From: Burkholderiaceae bacterium | GTDB lineage: Bacteria; Pseudomonadota; Gammaproteobacteria; Burkholderiales; Burkholderiaceae_C | Length of the DNA: 64,000 nt | Direction of reading: 5' to 3' | Assembly: GCA_019745555.1 (NCBI GenBank) | Contig: JAIESX010000001.1 | Coordinates: forward strand, 310,001-374,000 | Shown here: in pieces, positions 46,510 to 57,010 of the stretch | How positions within the stretch are numbered: the stretch's first letter is position 1 | How the letters are laid out: the number at the start of each line of letters is the position of its first letter | Notes under the pieces: model-generated | Databases searched by the model: none | Told to the model about the DNA's origin: nothing | Seen by the model: only the letters and a program-made list of their open reading frames with translations | Position numbers and translations under genes: made by a program

Positions 46510-48114
46510 ATGGCTCAGTCCATCTATGGCCGCCGCGGCATCGCGGTGGCACCCCATTCCCTGGCGGCCGAATCGGCCGTGTCCGTGCTGCGCGAAGGCG
46601 GCAATGCGCTGGAGGCCATGATCGCCGCCGCCGCGACGATCGCGGTGGTCTACCCGCACATGAACTCCATTGGCGGCGACAGCTTCTGGGTCATCAACGG
46701 CCCGGGCAACCGGCCCGGCGGCATCGATGCCAGCGGACGCAGTGCGGCGGCGGCCAGCAGCGAGTGGTATGCGGCCAAGGGCATTGCCGGCAGCATCCCG
46801 TTTCGCAGCGGCATCGCCGCGCTCACCGTGGCCGGCACGATCTCGGGCTGGGGGGCGGCGCACAAGCTCTCGGCTCAGTCGCTCGGCGGTCGTCTGCCCC
46901 TGAGTCGCCTGCTCGATGACGCCATCTTTCTCGCGCGCGAGGGCATCCCGGTCACGCGCAGCCAGGCGAATACCACGCAGGCCAAGCTGGCCGAACTGAA
47001 AGATCAGCCGGGTTTTGCCCAGACCTTTCTCACCCAGGGGCAGGTGCCGCAGGCCGGCGCCCTGTTCAAGCAGGGCCGTCTGGCGGACACGCTGGCCTTG
47101 ATCGCGCGCAAGGGCACGGAGGAGTTCTACCGTGGCGCACTCGCGAAGCAGATGGCCGCCGAACTGGCCGCCGTGGGCAGCCCGCTGACGCTGGCCGACC
47201 TGCAGGCCCACCAGGCCAAACTGATCGACCCGCTGACCGTGCCCGTGGCCGGCGCGCAGCTGCACAACATGGTGCCGCCCTCGCAGGGCCTGGTCTCGCT
47301 GCTGATCCTCGCGCTGATGGAGCGCTTCCCGGGCTGGAAGCAGGCCGGCCCCGAGAGCGCCGCCTTTGTGCACGCGCAGGTGGAGGCGACCAAGCTGGCT
47401 TTCCGCGTGCGCGACCGCTACCTCACCGACCCCGACTTCATGGCCCTGCCGCCGGCCGCGCTTCTGGAGTCTGCGCGCATCGACGAGCTTGCGCGTGAGT
47501 TCAAGTCCGACGTGGCGCTGCCCTGGGGCAAGAAGACCGATCCGGGCGACACGATCTGGATGGGTGTGATCGACGGCAATGGGATTGCCGTCTCCTTCAT
47601 CCAGAGCATCTACCATGAGTTCGGTTCGGGCGTGGTTTTGCCGAGCAGTGGTGTGAACTGGCAGAACCGCGGTTGCAGCTTCTCGCTGGACCCGAAGCAC
47701 GTGAACACCCTGGAGCCGCGCAAGAAGCCCTTCCACACGCTCAACCCCGCCATGGCGCAACTGGCCGATGGCCGCAGCATGGTCTACGGCACCATGGGTG
47801 GCGACGGCCAGCCGCAGACCCAGGCCACGATCTTCAACCGCGTGATGCGCTATGGCGATCACCCCCAGCAGGCCATCGAGCGGCCGCGCTGGCTGCTGGG
47901 CCGTACCTGGGGCCAGAGCAGCGACTCACTCAAGCTGGAGAGCCGCTTCGACCCGGCCGTGGTGGCACAGCTGCGTGCGCTGGGCCACGAGGTGGAGACC
48001 ATCGCCGCCTGGGACGAGGGCGTGGGCCATGCGGGCATGCTGATCCGCCATGCCAATGGCGTGCTCGAAGGTGGCTTCGATCCGCGCTCCAACGGCGCGG
48101 TGGCTTCGTTCTAA
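46510..48114 (+). CDS. gamma-glutamyltransferase family protein
   Basis: A 534-residue Ntn-hydrolase homologous to gamma-glutamyltranspeptidase and oxamate amidohydrolase. The N-terminal part has AAESAVSVLREGGNALEAMIAAAA and the substrate-loop region NSIGGDSFWVI. The catalytic Thr aligns at T348 in GDTIWMGVID, where true transpeptidases have TTH. The downstream FGSGVVLP and GTMGGDGQPQTQA are family signatures. No signal peptide is seen, so it should be cytosolic, unlike classical GGT. It may hydrolyse an N-acyl or amide substrate imported by the TRAP system (inference). The stop overlaps marC on the other strand. Confidence 0.9.
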   Translation: MAQSIYGRRGIAVAPHSLAAESAVSVLREGGNALEAMIAAAATIAVVYPHMNSIGGDSFWVINGPGNRPGGIDASGRSAAAASSEWYAAKGIAGSIPFRSGIAALTVAGTISGWGAAHKLSAQSLGGRLPLSRLLDDAIFLAREGIPVTRSQANTTQAKLAELKDQPGFAQTFLTQGQVPQAGALFKQGRLADTLALIARKGTEEFYRGALAKQMAAELAAVGSPLTLADLQAHQAKLIDPLTVPVAGAQLHNMVPPSQGLVSLLILALMERFPGWKQAGPESAAFVHAQVEATKLAFRVRDRYLTDPDFMALPPAALLESARIDELAREFKSDVALPWGKKTDPGDTIWMGVIDGNGIAVSFIQSIYHEFGSGVVLPSSGVNWQNRGCSFSLDPKHVNTLEPRKKPFHTLNPAMAQLADGRSMVYGTMGGDGQPQTQATIFNRVMRYGDHPQQAIERPRWLLGRTWGQSSDSLKLESRFDPAVVAQLRALGHEVETIAAWDEGVGHAGMLIRHANGVLEGGFDPRSNGAVASF

Positions 48115-48731
48115 CCGGCCAGGGCCGGGAAGAGCTTGGTCAGGCCGTCGGACATCACCTCCACGGCCAGGGCTGCGAGGATCAGGCCCATGAGCCGGGT
48201 CATGACGTTGATGCCGGTCTTGCCGAGCACACGTGCGATGGGCTCGGCCAGTGCGAAGCACAGGGCCGTGGCCGCCGCCACGACCACGCCGTACCCCACC
48301 AGCATGCCGAGTTGCCAAAGGGTCTGCGCCTTGTCGGCGTAGATCACCACGGTGGACATGGTGGCCGGCCCGGTGAGCAGCGGGATGGTCAGCGGCACCA
48401 CGGCGATGCTGGCGCGCGCGGCGGCGTCCTGCATCTCCTCGGCATTGGACTTGGCCTCGGCCGGCTGCGCATTGATCATGGCCAGGGCCGAAGTCAGCAG
48501 CAGCATGCCGCCACCGACCTGGAAGCTCGCCAGCGAGATGCCGAAGAAGGCCAGCAGCTGCAGGCCCAGCAGGGCGCTGATGGCGATGACGGCGAAGGCG
48601 CTGAAGGACGAGATCCAGATCGTGCGCCGGCGCTGCTCGGGCGTGAAGTCCTGGGTGTAGTGGATGAAGAAGGGCACGATGGCCAGCGGGTTGACGATGG
48701 CCAGCAGGGTGATCAGGGGCTTGAAGTCCAT
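48111..48731 (-). CDS. marC: MarC family (UPF0056) membrane protein
   Basis: A 206-residue inner-membrane protein with six predicted helices of the MarC family. Features are the N-terminal LLAIVNPLAIVPFFIHYTQ and the later PLTIPLLTGPATMSTVVI. Function is unknown; despite the name it is not an established resistance determinant. It lies 2 nt downstream of the MaoC gene on the same strand and converges with the GGT gene. Confidence 0.93.
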   Translation of the reverse strand: MDFKPLITLLAIVNPLAIVPFFIHYTQDFTPEQRRRTIWISSFSAFAVIAISALLGLQLLAFFGISLASFQVGGGMLLLTSALAMINAQPAEAKSNAEEMQDAAARASIAVVPLTIPLLTGPATMSTVVIYADKAQTLWQLGMLVGYGVVVAAATALCFALAEPIARVLGKTGINVMTRLMGLILAALAVEVMSDGLTKLFPALAG

Positions 48732-48733
48732 GC

Positions 48734-49213
48734 TCAGTCCTCGTCCGAGCTCGGCTCGGCCGGCCTGCGCCGGCGGAACATGCCCCAGCCCTCCATGTGC
48801 AGCACCTGCTCGCCGTGCTGGTTGTGCATCTCCCAGACCGTGCGCACTAGGCCCACGTGCGGCCGGCTGGCCATGGGCCGCCGGTCAATGACACGGTGGC
48901 GCAGGCGCAGCGTGTCGCCGGGGTAGACGGGCTTGGTCCACTTCAGGCTCTCCAGGCCCGGCGAGCCCAGGGCTGCCGCCTGCGAGAGAAAGTTGTCCAC
49001 CATGAGGCGCATGGCCATAGCGCAGGTGTGCCAGCCGCTGGCGCAGAGCCTCCCGAAGACCGAGGCTTCGGCCGCGGCATCGTCCAGATGGAAGGGCTGC
49101 GGGTCGAACTGGCGCGCGAAGTCCAGGATCTGCTCGCGCGTCGGGCTCACGCTGCCGAGTTCGCGCTTGCTGCCCACTTCAAGGTCTTCCCAGTAGTAGG
49201 TGGGGGCTGTCAT
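48734..49213 (-). CDS. MaoC family dehydratase
   Basis: A 159-residue hot-dog fold hydratase of the MaoC type. The catalytic Asp-His motif is in FARQFDPQPFHLDDAAA, and ASGWHTCAMAMRL is typical. It likely hydrates an enoyl-CoA. The start ATG 49213 shares one base with the stop of the SDR upstream gene (TGATG), so translation is coupled. With the SDR it makes a plausible two-step beta-oxidation-like module. Confidence 0.92.
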   Translation of the reverse strand: MTAPTYYWEDLEVGSKRELGSVSPTREQILDFARQFDPQPFHLDDAAAEASVFGRLCASGWHTCAMAMRLMVDNFLSQAAALGSPGLESLKWTKPVYPGDTLRLRHRVIDRRPMASRPHVGLVRTVWEMHNQHGEQVLHMEGWGMFRRRRPAEPSSDED

Positions 49214-49959
49214 CAACGTCCTCCGGTGATGTCCACGAGGCTGCCCGTGGCGTAGCTGGCCTCGTCCGACAGCAGCCAGACGATGGCGTGGGCGATCTCC
49301 TGTGCCGTGCCCGGACGCTGCAGGGGGATCTGCGGCGCCAGCCGCTGCGCACGGCCGGGCTGGCCGCCGCTGGCGTGGATCTCGGTGTCGATGATGCCGG
49401 GGCGTACGGCGTTGACGCGGATGCCTTCGGTGGCCACCTCGCGTGCCAGGCCCAGGGTGAAGACGTCGACCGCACCCTTGGCGGCCGCATAGTCCACGTA
49501 CTGGCCAGCCGCACCATGGATGGAGGCCACGCTGCCCACGTTGACGATGGCGCCGCCGCTGCCGCCGTGGCGCGTGCTCATGCGGCGCACGGCCTCGCGC
49601 GCGCACAGCATGGTGCCGTGGACGTTGATGGCGAACATGCGCTGCCAGCGTGCCAGGCTCTGTTCGTCGATGCGCTGGGTGGTGTCCACCACCCCGGCGT
49701 TGTTGACCAGGGCCGTAAGCCGGCCCAGCTTGGCATCGATGGTCTCGAACATGGCCTGCACCTGCGCCTCGTCAGCCACGTCGGCCCGCACGGCCATGGC
49801 GGTGCCACCACCGGCGCGGATCTGGCGCACCACCTCGTCGGCCGCCAGCGAGTTGGCGCTGTAGTTCACGGCCACGGCGTAGCCGCGTTGCGCGGCGAGC
49901 AGGGCGGTGGCGGCACCGATGCCGCGCCCGCCCCCGGTGATCAGCACAAGTTTGTCCAA
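49213..49959 (-). CDS. SDR family oxidoreductase (3-oxoacyl reductase-like)
   Basis: A 248-residue short-chain dehydrogenase. Motifs are ITGGGRGIG, NNAG, the catalytic Ser in NVGSVASIHG, and YAAAKGA. I take the start as TTG 49959 because GGAG is seven bases upstream and the protein then starts two residues before the conserved KLVLITGGG; an ATG at 49998 with no ribosome site would add 13 residues. It is divergent from the dienelactone hydrolase across about 100 bp. Confidence 0.9.
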   Translation of the reverse strand: MDKLVLITGGGRGIGAATALLAAQRGYAVAVNYSANSLAADEVVRQIRAGGGTAMAVRADVADEAQVQAMFETIDAKLGRLTALVNNAGVVDTTQRIDEQSLARWQRMFAINVHGTMLCAREAVRRMSTRHGGSGGAIVNVGSVASIHGAAGQYVDYAAAKGAVDVFTLGLAREVATEGIRVNAVRPGIIDTEIHASGGQPGRAQRLAPQIPLQRPGTAQEIAHAIVWLLSDEASYATGSLVDITGGR

Positions 49960-50061
49960 TTCAGGACTCCAGCAGATGTCATGACGACAAGATACCATTG
50001 CCGCAGGTTCGGGGAGACACCTGCGTGTCGCCCGCCGCATCTGCACAAGGAGTACAAGACC

Positions 50062-50757
50062 ATGGGACAGTTCATCGAGCTCAAACCGGCCGACGGCGCC
50101 AGCATCCCGGCCTATGTGGCCCAGCCCGCGGGCAAGCCACGTGGTGGCGTGGTGGTGCTGCAGGAGATCTTCGGCGTCAACACCCATATCCGCGAAGTGA
50201 CCGATGGTTATGCCGCCGCGGGTTATCTGGCCGTGGCACCTTCCAACTTCCATCGTGTCAAGCCGGGTGTCGAGCTCGGCTACCAGCCCGATGACATGAA
50301 GGCGGGCATGGCGCTCAAGGCCGCGGTCGAGGACCTGGGCATGAACCCGGCCGGTGCGGGCGTGCTGCAGGACATCCAGGCCGCCATCCAGTACGCGGCA
50401 CAGGCCGGCAAGGTGGGCGTGGTGGGCTACTGCTGGGGCGGCCTGCTGACCTGGCGCACGGCCTGCCTGCTGCAGGGCGTCAGCGCCGCCGTGCCCTACT
50501 ACGGTGGTGGTGTCACGACCGAAGACGAGATCGCGCGCACGCCCAGGTGTCCGGTGCTGGCGCACTTCGGCGAGCAGGACCACTGGATTCCGCTCGACGG
50601 CGTCGAGGCTTTCAAGCGTGCGCATCCGGACGTCGAGGTCCACATCTATGCGGCCAACCACGGCTTCAACTGCGACCATCGTGGCAGCTACAACGCCGAT
50701 GCCGCCCGTTTCGCGCGCGAGCGCACGCTGGCCTTCTTCGCGAAGCACGTGGGCTGA
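50062..50757 (+). CDS. dienelactone hydrolase family protein
   Basis: A 231-residue alpha/beta hydrolase of the dienelactone hydrolase family. The nucleophile is a Cys in VGYCWGG, the Asp is in [10 protein letters not shown], and the His is in ANHGFNCD. The start is ATG 50062 behind AAGGAG. The substrate is uncertain; members cleave dienelactone in chloroaromatic breakdown or serve as general esterases. Followed 2 nt later by the amidohydrolase gene. Confidence 0.93.
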   Translation: MGQFIELKPADGASIPAYVAQPAGKPRGGVVVLQEIFGVNTHIREVTDGYAAAGYLAVAPSNFHRVKPGVELGYQPDDMKAGMALKAAVEDLGMNPAGAGVLQDIQAAIQYAAQAGKVGVVGYCWGGLLTWRTACLLQGVSAAVPYYGGGVTTEDEIARTPRCPVLAHFGEQDHWIPLDGVEAFKRAHPDVEVHIYAANHGFNCDHRGSYNADAARFARERTLAFFAKHVG

Positions 50758-50759
50758 GC

Positions 50760-51629
50760 ATGAAGGCCCTGCTGGCGTCGCTGCTGCTGGTCTCGGGCTG
50801 TGCGCTGGCCGCCGACTACGGCGGGCCGCTGTTCGACGCCCATCTGCACTACAACGACGAGGCCTGGCAGGGTCCGCATCCACTGGACGATGTGCTGACG
50901 CGCATGCAGCGCAACAGCGTGCGCGCCATCATCGCCAACAGCCGGCCCAATGACGGCACCAAGACGCTGGCTGCGGCGCGCGAGCAGACACGCGCGGCCG
51001 GTGTGACCGTGGTGCCCTTCATCCGCCTCTACCGCAACCGGGACGACTACAGCAACTGGTTTCGCGACGAGAGCATCTACACCATGGTGCAGCAAGAGCA
51101 TGCGCGCGGCACGGCGGCCGGCCCCTACCGCGGCATCGGCGAGTTCCATCTCTACGACAGCGCCAATGCCAACGGCCCGGTGGCGAAAAAGCTCATGCAG
51201 TACGCGCAGCAGCACGAGCTGGCCGTACTGGCCCACGTGGACGATGTGGCCATCGATCTGCTGATGGCGCACGCGCCGCAGGCTCGCCTGATTTGGGCGC
51301 ACACCGGCATCAGTGGTCCGTCGGCCGCTCGTGTGCAGGCCCTGCTGGAGAAATACCCCAAGCTCATGGGTGAGCTGTCCTACCGCCCCGGGTTGAGCTG
51401 TGTGGACGATCGTGGCCAGGAGCGGCTCTGCCCCGACTGGCGTGCGCTGATGCTGAAGTTTCCCGACCGTTTTCTGATCGGTTCCGACACCTGGGTCAAC
51501 CAGCGCTGGCTTTACTACGACGGGCTCATGCAAGGCTATCGCCGCTGGCTGGGCGAGCTGCCGCCCGATGTGGCGCGCCGCATCGCCTGGGACAATGGTG
51601 CGCGCCTGTTCCAGCTCGCACCTCCTTGA
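50760..51629 (+). CDS. exported amidohydrolase family protein
   Basis: A 289-residue amidohydrolase-2-type TIM-barrel protein. Metal-binding motifs are FDAHLHYND near the N-terminus, [16 protein letters not shown] and LIGSDTW. The N-terminus [16 protein letters not shown] could be a lipobox (VSGC) or a normal signal peptide, so it is periplasmic or membrane-anchored. The stop overlaps the next start (TGATG). Confidence 0.87.
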   Translation: MKALLASLLLVSGCALAADYGGPLFDAHLHYNDEAWQGPHPLDDVLTRMQRNSVRAIIANSRPNDGTKTLAAAREQTRAAGVTVVPFIRLYRNRDDYSNWFRDESIYTMVQQEHARGTAAGPYRGIGEFHLYDSANANGPVAKKLMQYAQQHELAVLAHVDDVAIDLLMAHAPQARLIWAHTGISGPSAARVQALLEKYPKLMGELSYRPGLSCVDDRGQERLCPDWRALMLKFPDRFLIGSDTWVNQRWLYYDGLMQGYRRWLGELPPDVARRIAWDNGARLFQLAPP

Positions 51630-52279
51630 TGCCTGATACGTTTCAACTGCCCCTGTTCCCGCTGCAGACCGTGCTGTTTCCCGGCGGGGTGCTGCCCTTG
51701 CGCATCTTCGAGGTGCGCTATCTCGATCTGATCCAGCGCTGCCAGAAGGAGGGTGCGCCCTTTGGTGTGGTCTGCCTCACGCAGGGCAGCGAGGTACGGC
51801 AGGCGCCGGCGGCGGGCGAGGCCGCGCCCGCCGAGGTCTTCCATGCCATCGGCACGCTAGCGCATATCGAGATGTATGAGCGGCCCCAGCCCGGCCTGAT
51901 GCTGATCCGCTGCCGCGGTGGCCGGCGCTTCCGGCTGCTGCGCAGCGAGCAGATGAAGCACGGCCTGTGGACCGGCGAGGCCGAGTACCTGGCCGACGAT
52001 CCGGTGGTGCCCGTGCCGCAGGATCTGGTGCCCGTGCGCGTCGGCCTGCAGCGCCTGCTGCAGCACATGCAGGCCCAGGCCCAGCCCGGCGATGAGCTGC
52101 CCATCCAGCCCCCGCTGCAGTGGGACGACTGCGGCTGGGTGGCGCACCGCTGGTGCGACATCCTGCCCGTGAGCCCGCAGCTCAAGCAGCAGTTTCTGGC
52201 CGTGGACAACCCGCTGATCCGTCTGGAGCTGGTGGGGGACCTGCTGGCCCGGCTCAAGATCGGCACTGCCCCGGAATGA
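51629..52279 (+). CDS. LON substrate-binding domain protein
   Basis: A 216-residue protein consisting of the N-terminal LON domain without the ATPase or protease. LPLFPLQTVLFPGGVLPLRIFEVRYLDLIQ is the family signature. Such stand-alone domains are widespread and of unknown role. It is translationally coupled to the amidohydrolase upstream; a perfect hairpin follows. Confidence 0.93.
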   Translation: MPDTFQLPLFPLQTVLFPGGVLPLRIFEVRYLDLIQRCQKEGAPFGVVCLTQGSEVRQAPAAGEAAPAEVFHAIGTLAHIEMYERPQPGLMLIRCRGGRRFRLLRSEQMKHGLWTGEAEYLADDPVVPVPQDLVPVRVGLQRLLQHMQAQAQPGDELPIQPPLQWDDCGWVAHRWCDILPVSPQLKQQFLAVDNPLIRLELVGDLLARLKIGTAPE

Positions 52280-52281
52280 AA

Positions 52282-52303
52282 AAGCCGGGGCATGCCCCGG
52301 CTT
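52282..52303. terminator. bidirectional terminator between convergent genes
   Basis: A perfect palindrome with 9-bp arms (AAGCCGGGG, CATG, CCCCGGCTT) between the LON-domain gene and the OmpW gene. A short A-run on the left gives a U-tract when read on the minus strand. Confidence 0.85.
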
Positions 52304-52324
52304 GTCGGCACACGGTGGCCGGAC

Positions 52325-52918
52325 TCAGAAGCGCCAGCCCAGACCCACACCCACCAGCAGCGGATCGACTTTGAAGGTGCCCTGCTTGACGCCGTTGATC
52401 GACACATCGGTGTCGATGTAGACCTTCTTGAGGTCCAGGTTCAGGTAGAGGTTCTTGGCCAGAGGAATGTCCACGCCCAGCTGCAGCGCACCACCCACGC
52501 TCTTGCGCTCGATGTCGGCACCGGCCACGGTGAGATTCACGCTGCTGAAGCGCGTGTAGTTCAGACCCGCACCCACATAGGGCTTGTAGCCTGGCGCGTC
52601 AAAGTGGTACTGCAGCAGCAGGGTGGGCGGCAGGTGCTTGAGCGTGCCGATGTCGCTGCTGCCGGAGCGCAGGGTGTGCTTCTGCGGCACGGTCAGCACG
52701 AGTTCGGCCGCGATGTTGCGCGTGAAAAAGTAGGAGATGTCGACTTCGGGGATGACCTTGTCGTTGACGCTCAGGTTCAGGCCGGTGTTGTCGCCGTTGG
52801 CGCTTTGCAGGTCTACGGCGCGCACGCGCACCATCCACGGGCCTTCGTTGGCCTGTGCGTAGGCGGCGCCGCAGAGCAGGGAGGCGAGGGCGGCAGCAGC
52901 CACGAGACTTTTCTTCAT
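52325..52918 (-). CDS. OmpW family outer membrane protein
   Basis: A 197-residue eight-stranded beta-barrel of the OmpW family. It has a signal peptide (KKSLVAAAALASLLCGAAYAQ), then GPWMVRVRAVDLQ, LPPTLLLQYHF, and KPYVGAGLNYTRF, all typical of OmpW. The protein ends in Phe (GVGLGWRF) as required for outer membrane assembly. ATG 52918 has AAGGAA upstream; an ATG at 52966 adds 16 residues before the signal. OmpW proteins transport small hydrophobic molecules. Confidence 0.95.
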   Translation of the reverse strand: MKKSLVAAAALASLLCGAAYAQANEGPWMVRVRAVDLQSANGDNTGLNLSVNDKVIPEVDISYFFTRNIAAELVLTVPQKHTLRSGSSDIGTLKHLPPTLLLQYHFDAPGYKPYVGAGLNYTRFSSVNLTVAGADIERKSVGGALQLGVDIPLAKNLYLNLDLKKVYIDTDVSINGVKQGTFKVDPLLVGVGLGWRF

Positions 52919-53066
52919 GATGTGTTCCTTCTTCGAGATGAGATAAGGGCGATGCCCGGAGCACATTGGAAGACCGCGTCGTCGTGACGGCCTTGCGGCA
53001 GGTCAAAGCCGGTCGGCTGCACGCGGGCGGGATGGCTGCTGTTTGATCTGGAACAAAAGGATGGGC

Positions 53067-54170
53067 TCAGCGCCCGCTGCGCTCGAGGTAGCGCTTGCGC
53101 CAGAACAGCAGGGCCAGCGCCACCGCGGTCAGGCCCATGGAGGCCATGGCCCACCAGAAGCCGCTGTCCTCGTGGATCAGCGGGATGACATCGAAGTTCA
53201 TGCCGAAGATACCGGCGATGAGGTTCAGCGGGAGGAAGATGGCCGTGAGCACCGTGAGCGTACGCATGATGTCGTTGGTGCGGTTGCTCTGCGCGTTGAA
53301 GTGGATCTGAACCGCGGTCTCCACGCTCTGTTCGAGCCGGCGCACATGGTGGACCACCCGTTCGATGTGTTCCAGCACATCGCGGCTGCGCACCAGCAGC
53401 AGGTCGCGTTCGCGCTCCATGGCTGGTGTCTGCATCTCGGGCCAGGTCTTGACGGTCTCGATCCAGTCCTGGATCGCGCTGCGCTGGTCTTCGCAGATCT
53501 CATCGAGCTGGTGCAGGGACAGGCGCGCGTCGAGCAGCGCGGCCCAGTTGGAAAAACGGGTGCGCGGGTTGAGCAGCTCGGTCTGCCAGTGGTCCAGCTG
53601 CCGCGTGAGCTCGCGTCGCAGGTCCAGGAAGCCGTCGACCATCTGGTTGATCACGCGCAGCATCAGGTCGGCCGGCGAGGCGGGCAGCCGGCTGCTGGCC
53701 GTGCGCACCTCGGTGCTGCTGGCCTGCAGCAGGCGTGTGGCGTAGGCATCGCGCGCTGCGCAGTCGGCCGGGTGCACCGAGAGCAGTACGCGCTCGAACA
53801 CCGCAAAGCCCACGGGGCTGGTGTCGATGTGGCGCAGGATGGGCGGGCCGCCGCGGCGCGCCGTGCCGGCCCGCGCAGTGTCGGCGCCTTCGGCGCGACC
53901 GTTGCCGGTGGCCAGGCGCCGGAAGACCAGCAGGTCGTACTGCGAGGTGTAGTCGAAATGCGAGGGCAGCTGGGCGTTGAGCAGGTCCGAGACGTGCAGG
54001 TCCACGAGCTGCAGGCCACACAGGGCCTGCAGCGTGGCCTGCAGCTGCGGCCAGCCGGCCTCGAACTCGGGCCGGCTGCAGGCGATCCACACATGGCCCT
54101 GGGCCGGCAGCTGCGCGGGAGGCGCGGCGCTCTCACTGACGCCGGCGGGGCCGATGGTGAAGACACGCAT
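53067..54170 (-). CDS. CorA family divalent cation transporter
   Basis: A 367-residue CorA-like protein. A soluble N-terminal domain of about 300 residues is mostly helical. Two C-terminal transmembrane helices are separated by the selectivity motif GMN (FGMNFDVIP). It may carry magnesium, cobalt or zinc. It is 15 nt downstream of hemB on the same strand and might be co-transcribed with it. Confidence 0.93.
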   Translation of the reverse strand: MRVFTIGPAGVSESAAPPAQLPAQGHVWIACSRPEFEAGWPQLQATLQALCGLQLVDLHVSDLLNAQLPSHFDYTSQYDLLVFRRLATGNGRAEGADTARAGTARRGGPPILRHIDTSPVGFAVFERVLLSVHPADCAARDAYATRLLQASSTEVRTASSRLPASPADLMLRVINQMVDGFLDLRRELTRQLDHWQTELLNPRTRFSNWAALLDARLSLHQLDEICEDQRSAIQDWIETVKTWPEMQTPAMERERDLLLVRSRDVLEHIERVVHHVRRLEQSVETAVQIHFNAQSNRTNDIMRTLTVLTAIFLPLNLIAGIFGMNFDVIPLIHEDSGFWWAMASMGLTAVALALLFWRKRYLERSGR

Positions 54171-54185
54171 GGGGCCCCTTGCGTG

Positions 54186-55292
<1,107 letters not shown>

Positions 55293-55309
55293 TCACCGGC
55301 AGTAACCCG

Positions 55310-57010
55310 TCATACGCGGGCCGGCTTGGTAACCATCACCCCGAGGATGTGGACCTGCCTGTGGCAAACCGTGTGCAGGAGCACCCGGTTTGAGAGTGCA
55401 TTCGTACCACCCAACCCCAGAGGGATGATGTGGTGGTCATGCATGTCACGGTCGTCGATCTCGATGGCTGTGCCGCAATGTGCACACAGCCCGCCTTGAT
55501 CCAGCCAGAGCGAGGCGCGTTGCGTGTCCCAGAGGCTCGCGGCCATCCGGTTCACTCTCAGCTCCTCGCCATACACCTCCCAAGCCGGGTCGTAAGGGTT
55601 GTATTCCTCACGAACCTTCTTGTGGCGGACAATTTTCGTGTCTGCCAGGCGGTATAGCCGGATTGTCAGCTTGTCTCCCGAGCGATCCACGGTGTCGGCG
55701 CTGAATTCAAAGCGACCAGAAGCATCCGTCCAGTAATGACGGAATACCTTGTGCTTGTCCCAGCGCGGGTGACGCCGCAGACCCCACCGCATGAGCCGCC
55801 AGTAAAGGCGGTGGTCCATTTTGGTGAAAGCCTGCTTTGCCACCACACCCTTGTGGTACTCGGCCCAACCGCGAAGCTTGCGGTTCAGGTTCAAGATCAT
55901 GACGTCGGTGTGTAGATGCAGTGATGAGGTCACTTCTTCCTCCAACTTGCGGTAGAACGCCTTAACATTTTTCCGGCTTGGTTTGATGAGCAGTTTCCCT
56001 CCGTATTTACGGAAGTTCCAGCCCAGGAAGTCAAAGCCCTCATCCACATGGACAACTTTCGTTTTGGTCGCGTTCAGAGTGAGGCCCCTATCCGTTAGGA
56101 AGGATGTCACCCATGGCATGACCGTGTCGTTGAGCACCTCGGGAGAGGCGCCCGTAATGACGAAGTCATCGGCATATCGGACGAGATGCACCTTCAGCTT
56201 TCGGGTCTTCGCCACACCGTGCAGAGCCACCAAGTGCTCCTTCAGGCCGCGTTCAAGACCGTCCAACGTCAGGTTAGCCAGCAGAGGGGAGATGACGCCC
56301 CCTTGCGGGGTACCTTTCTCCGTTTTCTGCAGCGCCCAGAGTTGCCGTTTATCCACTACACCAGACCGCAACCACGTTCGTAGCACCCGCTTGTTCATGT
56401 GAACATTGGCGAGTAGCCAGTCGTGATTAATGTTGTCAAAGAACCCTTTAATGTCCGCATCCAATATCCATTGGGCGCCGTTGGCGCCGGACAGAACATT
56501 GAATAGCTGTGACATCGCATCATGCGTCGAGCGCGCTTTCCTGAATCCGTATGAATTCGGGTCCGCGTGACACTCCGCAGCAGGGTCCAGTCCCAAGTGG
56601 AATAGGGCCTGCATTGCGCGATCCAGCATGGTGGGAATACCCAGTGGGCGTTCGTCACCATTCGGTTTTGGGATCCATGCGCGCTTTAGTGGGCGTGCAC
56701 GGTACCCTTGGGTCTTCAACCGCCATATAGCGGTCCATTTACTCTCAGGCGAGTCCCAGAGTTCGCGGTCGATGCCACTCGTCCGCTTTCCCCGGTTTTC
56801 GGTCACTCGTTTAACGGCCAGAGCCCTAGCCTGCCACGAGCGGATAAGACTACGTTGGAGTCGCTTGACCCGTCGATAGTCTCGATCTTTCTCAGCCTGC
56901 GCAATTACTCGCTGCGCCTTTCCCACAAACATCAGGACTTGCCTCCAGTTGATGGAGAACCAGTCCGTCGGCTCGTGCGGAGGCGCAGAGACCTTGCGAT
57001 CATTTTCCAT
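55310..57010 (-). CDS. ltrA: group II intron reverse transcriptase/maturase with HNH endonuclease
   Basis: A 566-residue intron-encoded protein. The reverse transcriptase covers about residues 80-340, with RPLGIPTMLDRAMQ, DADIKGFFDNINHDWLL, GTPQGGVISPLLANL and the catalytic YADD at 279-282. A maturase X domain follows at about 350-430, with GWAEYHKGV. The C-terminal HNH endonuclease at 509-554 has CAHCG, HDHHIIPLGLGG and VCHRQVH. All catalytic residues are intact, so it could be active. The start at 57010 has GGAGGAAGG upstream. GC content is clearly lower than the chromosome, consistent with transfer. Confidence 0.97.
   Translation of the reverse strand: MENDRKVSAPPHEPTDWFSINWRQVLMFVGKAQRVIAQAEKDRDYRRVKRLQRSLIRSWQARALAVKRVTENRGKRTSGIDRELWDSPESKWTAIWRLKTQGYRARPLKRAWIPKPNGDERPLGIPTMLDRAMQALFHLGLDPAAECHADPNSYGFRKARSTHDAMSQLFNVLSGANGAQWILDADIKGFFDNINHDWLLANVHMNKRVLRTWLRSGVVDKRQLWALQKTEKGTPQGGVISPLLANLTLDGLERGLKEHLVALHGVAKTRKLKVHLVRYADDFVITGASPEVLNDTVMPWVTSFLTDRGLTLNATKTKVVHVDEGFDFLGWNFRKYGGKLLIKPSRKNVKAFYRKLEEEVTSSLHLHTDVMILNLNRKLRGWAEYHKGVVAKQAFTKMDHRLYWRLMRWGLRRHPRWDKHKVFRHYWTDASGRFEFSADTVDRSGDKLTIRLYRLADTKIVRHKKVREEYNPYDPAWEVYGEELRVNRMAASLWDTQRASLWLDQGGLCAHCGTAIEIDDRDMHDHHIIPLGLGGTNALSNRVLLHTVCHRQVHILGVMVTKPARV

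Noticed and set aside
55310-57010. Reverse transcriptase as part of a retron, DGR or phage-defence system
   Set aside because: It has a maturase region and an HNH endonuclease, and a domain V hairpin follows it. No target-repeat pair, msr/msd or effector gene is present. It is a group II intron protein.
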